A stretch of 64,000 nucleotides of DNA, from assembly GCA_001972305.1 (NCBI GenBank), contig BDDD01000571.1, forward strand, positions 310,001-374,000. Reading direction: 5' to 3'. The notes below the pieces were generated by a model. The model searched no databases and was not told the DNA's origin. It saw nothing but the letters and a program-made list of their open reading frames with translations. Shown in pieces: positions 61,876-64,000 of the stretch (the stretch's first letter is position 1; each line of letters starts with the position of its first letter). Made by a program: the position numbers and the translations under genes. Origin of the DNA: Cephalotus follicularis (lineage: Eukaryota > Streptophyta > Magnoliopsida > Oxalidales > Cephalotaceae).

Positions 61876-62390
61876 TGATACGGGAAAAAACCTGCATATA
61901 TTCAGTGCCACGTGTCCTCAGGAGAATAGGCCAAGTGTCCTCCAGGGTTACTGACATGTGGTCAGGTGTTATTGTTCAAAATCTGTCAAGATAACGTATA
62001 GTAATGTCATGGCACCAAATCCGGTGGAGAATCAGGGAAATGCCTGAGATCCTCGGTATTTCATTAAGGGAACGCATGTCACCTCCGAATATCATGCAAG
62101 GCAGTTACAATCATCTCCTATAAATACCAGAATCAAATATAGAAGACGGGTCAGCCATTTTTGCATACTAAAGCACCCTGTGATTGCATTCTTCCTTGCC
62201 TTATCTAACTTAAGCATCGGAGTGTCCCCGAGAGTAAACCCTCTTGGACCTACGATCTGTTTGCTCATCTGTGCATGCAATACAATCGCACCACCATTCA
62301 CACTACCTTCTCAGAGCATTCACAGCGTTTCCTTCAACAAATAAAAACCCTTCAACGTAAGGGACTGTTGAAGAAAGGATTTTTGTATCA
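61876..62390 (+). repeat. right LTR of Tat copy 2
   Basis: TGATACGGG to TTTTGTATCA, 515 bases, the partner of 41623-42136. A TATA box (CTATAAATA) lies at about 62120. CACTA sequence follows it. Confidence 0.88.
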
Positions 62391-62884
62391 ACGTATTATG
62401 TATATAAATATATAATATATAATATATTATATGTATTGTATATAGAATTCGGTTACCTATTATGATTAAAGTTGAGAGAAACCTTAGATTCCAGTTTATG
62501 ATTTGTTCAATAGGAGTGAATCATGAATTGTCCAGTTCGGACAGTTCTCGCATACGTACGTCCACTGTAGGATATATCGTTATTTTGTGTACACAGTTTT
62601 CTTTAAGAAAGTTTTGGTTACACTCCTTAAACATGTTCCTCAGATGCATAATTAAACCGATTAATTTAGTTTAATTCGTGTATTTGAGGAACCGTGGGGA
62701 GATGTTGCCAAAATTTTCTCCGAGTGAACTATGCATGTGAGATAACGATATTAGTGGAGGTACGTAGTAGGGAATGGGATAGGGCCATACATTTTAGAGT
62801 TAGGTGGTGAGATACACTTCAGTCAATGCATTTTGAGAAAAGAATACTTAAATCTAACAAACTTCTACCCTACTTGTAGAAAAA
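62391..62884 (+). other. CACTA leader and intron sequence
   Basis: A (TA)-rich stretch is followed by a block with GGACAGTTCTCGCATACGT, which I recall from leaders of plant CACTA elements. It is non-coding. Confidence 0.45.
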
Positions 62885-63118
62885 ATGTCTGTGGACAGGA
62901 GTTGGATGAGTAGGCGGGTTGTCTGGGGGTTACTAAAGGAGGAATTTAATAGGGGTGTGCTCACTTTACTAGATTTTGTATTCTCAAACGAAGAGTTTGT
63001 CTGGAATAGTACGATAAAATGTCTTTGCAAATGTTGCAAGTTAAGGGCATTTGAAACTCGATCTGAAATGCGGTTACATTTGTTAAAGAACGGTTTCACC
63101 CTCCATTACACGTTGTGA
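62885..63118 (+). pseudogene. CACTA transposase-associated domain
   Basis: 78 codons from MSVDRSWMSRRVVWG to HYTL. It matches the pattern of the plant transposase-associated domain: D-R-S-W-M at the start, FVFSNEEFVWNSTIKC in the middle, CxxCC-type cysteines (CLCKCCKL), then LHLLKNGFTLHYT. In typical members a Trp follows YT near here; the TGA at 63116 sits at that point, so this copy is probably a pseudogene. The domain heads the first protein of many CACTA elements. Confidence 0.75.
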
Positions 63119-63264
63119 GATCAACATGGGGTAAATAATGTAGTATATGTAGTAAATAATGTTTGTAATAGTATTCTTAATCTTCTAATTTTGCATGACA
63201 TTATAATTTGATAATATATAGTAGGACAACTGTATATAGTTTGTATCATTTTTAAATACAGTGA

Positions 63265-64000
63265 ACTCTTGTAGATATGCTGCGTAGGGTCACACGTTCC
63301 TCTATTCCTGAATATTCCACCACAGCATCTGGCACTGAGCATCCCGAGTCAGACTCCATGGAGTTAGACACACGGTAGTAGGATACCGATGTTCCCAACG
63401 CTAGTAAGGAAATTTGTTATGTCACGATATTTGACCTTAAACTCTTTTTCGTATTGTCAAAGCTTTTTTGTATATTTTGTTATACATATTTACAGTCAAA
63501 CGTAATCATGTTTTTGAATCAGGCTCTCATCAGCGATGGATAAAGGGAGCTAGTAGGGGGGCAGACTTGTCCCCACAAGGGGTGGAGGATTCTAGGCCTA
63601 TTCGACATATCAGTACCAATAGGTAAGTAACTAGTAATTTAAGTACATTTTTTTTAAAACTAACCTATCATGTTGGTGCTAATATTTGTTTAATTGCAGG
63701 TGTTTTGAGGAGATGGACGTGAAGAACACCATAGCGACCCTCATCAAGGGCAGAATACTGCAACCTTGGACCACGTAGAGCCAGTGGCCCGATTTAGAGA
63801 AGGAACTACCGTGGGAGAAGCTACTGATGAGTAAAACTGTTGCAGTTAACAATTAATATTATTTAGGAGATTTTTATTTTCGTTGTTTGACATTGATGTT
63901 TTGTAGGACTACTTCCACTTTCTACCATCTAATGCACACAATAGACCAGCATTCCATAGTTACATGCAAGAGAATTACCCAAAGTGGATGCGTAACTATA
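63265..64000 (+). pseudogene. further CACTA coding exons, partial
   Basis: Coding-like stretches are 63277-63377 (MLRRVTRSSIPEYSTT, then SGTEHPESDSMELDTR), 63523-63622 (RGADLSPQGVEDSRPIRHI, ending before GTAAGT) and 63701-63829 (CFEEMDVKNTIATLIKGRI, then WPDLEKELPWEKLL), separated by introns with GT/AG borders. The last visible stretch (63908-64000) reads HFLPSNAHNRPAFHSYMQEN. At least one in-frame stop (TAG in the 63701 stretch) is present. The layout fits a CACTA ORF running off the window. Confidence 0.5.

Larger units (their letters stand above)
41623..62390 (+). mobile_element. Ty3/gypsy retrotransposon, Tat lineage (copy 2), with nested chromovirus
   Basis: Both LTRs are present (41623-42136 and 61876-62390). 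Parts in order: primer-binding site, gag (42187-43930), pol (44005-47768), repeat-rich spacer, antisense gene (48929-51194), the nested Tekay element (51411-61751), polypurine tract and right LTR. By eye the LTRs differ at about one base in ten over their first 230 bases, suggesting an insertion some millions of years old. It is clearly broken, with perhaps ten or more breaks. Flanking bases do not show a simple duplication. Confidence 0.9.
38780..64000 (+). mobile_element. CACTA (En/Spm) transposon, swollen by nested insertions, runs off the window
   Basis: It starts with CACTACAGGTAAAACAGTC, a CACTA terminus. Sub-terminal GGCGAGGG/CCCTCGCC motifs repeat in both orientations up to 38960, as in En/Spm ends. 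A pyrimidine-rich leader (38975-39139) ends in a donor-like GCAG/GTATT. After the nested insertions (39288-41487 and 41623-62390), its coding part resumes at about 62450 with a transposase-associated domain. The right end is outside the window. Confidence 0.8.

Noticed and set aside
41623-62390. Integrated plant pararetrovirus
   Set aside because: Paired LTRs, integrase and a gypsy-type RT order are present, and no movement-protein or caulimovirid features were seen.

Overview
The window is nuclear DNA from a flowering plant, probably a eudicot. It is AT-rich, has short exons with GT/AG introns and a classical arabinogalactan-protein gene, and is dominated by plant lineages of LTR retrotransposons (Tat, Tekay, copia), hAT, CACTA and LINE elements and small foldback elements. 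No bacterial, organellar, tRNA or rRNA genes were seen. Two host genes can be supported: an intronless arabinogalactan protein (1762-2202, +) and a seven-exon gene of unknown function (31332-35900, -) whose predicted 310-residue product has two glycine-zipper stretches and a C-terminal coiled coil.

Layout. 1-999 is the 3' end of a Ty1/copia element with its LTR. 1000-3610 holds the arabinogalactan-protein gene and its flanks. 3617-13461 is a Ty3/gypsy Tat-lineage element (gag, pol with a second RNase H, and a gene on the opposite strand) with a recognisable LTR only at its right end. 14708-14884 is a small foldback element with a 10-bp target duplication. 14953-21371 is a hAT transposon with an exact 8-bp target duplication, a decayed spliced transposase and an LTR-like repeat inside. 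21767-23427 is a solo LTR with an exact 5-bp duplication; 23878-26370 is another LTR-like repeat next to a LINE ORF1 remnant. 27-31 kb is mostly AT-rich with foldback elements. 31.3-36.1 kb is the seven-exon gene. 36472-36756 is a Mutator-type foldback element with an exact 9-bp duplication.

From 38780 to the window end lies one CACTA transposon swollen by insertions. Its 5' terminus is at 38780 and its coding exons resume at about 62.5-64 kb. Between them sit a copia-type solo LTR (39288-41487) that contains a LINE fragment, and a second Tat element (41623-62390). The Tat element contains a Tekay-type chromovirus on the minus strand (51411-61751), whose left LTR contains a further solo LTR (52939-53791). 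Left and right LTRs differ more in the Tat element than in the Tekay element, which agrees with the nesting order.

The most unusual signals are these. (1) A minus-strand gene is kept in both Tat copies, and its product begins like the N-terminal tail of histone H3. (2) Several unrelated LTRs each carry their own array of a short motif: GTCGACG, AGTCGGCTG and GCTCCTCGGGCAT types. (3) The nested stack can be dated relatively from its insertion order. All boundaries and family names come from reading the sequence by eye; no database search was run.
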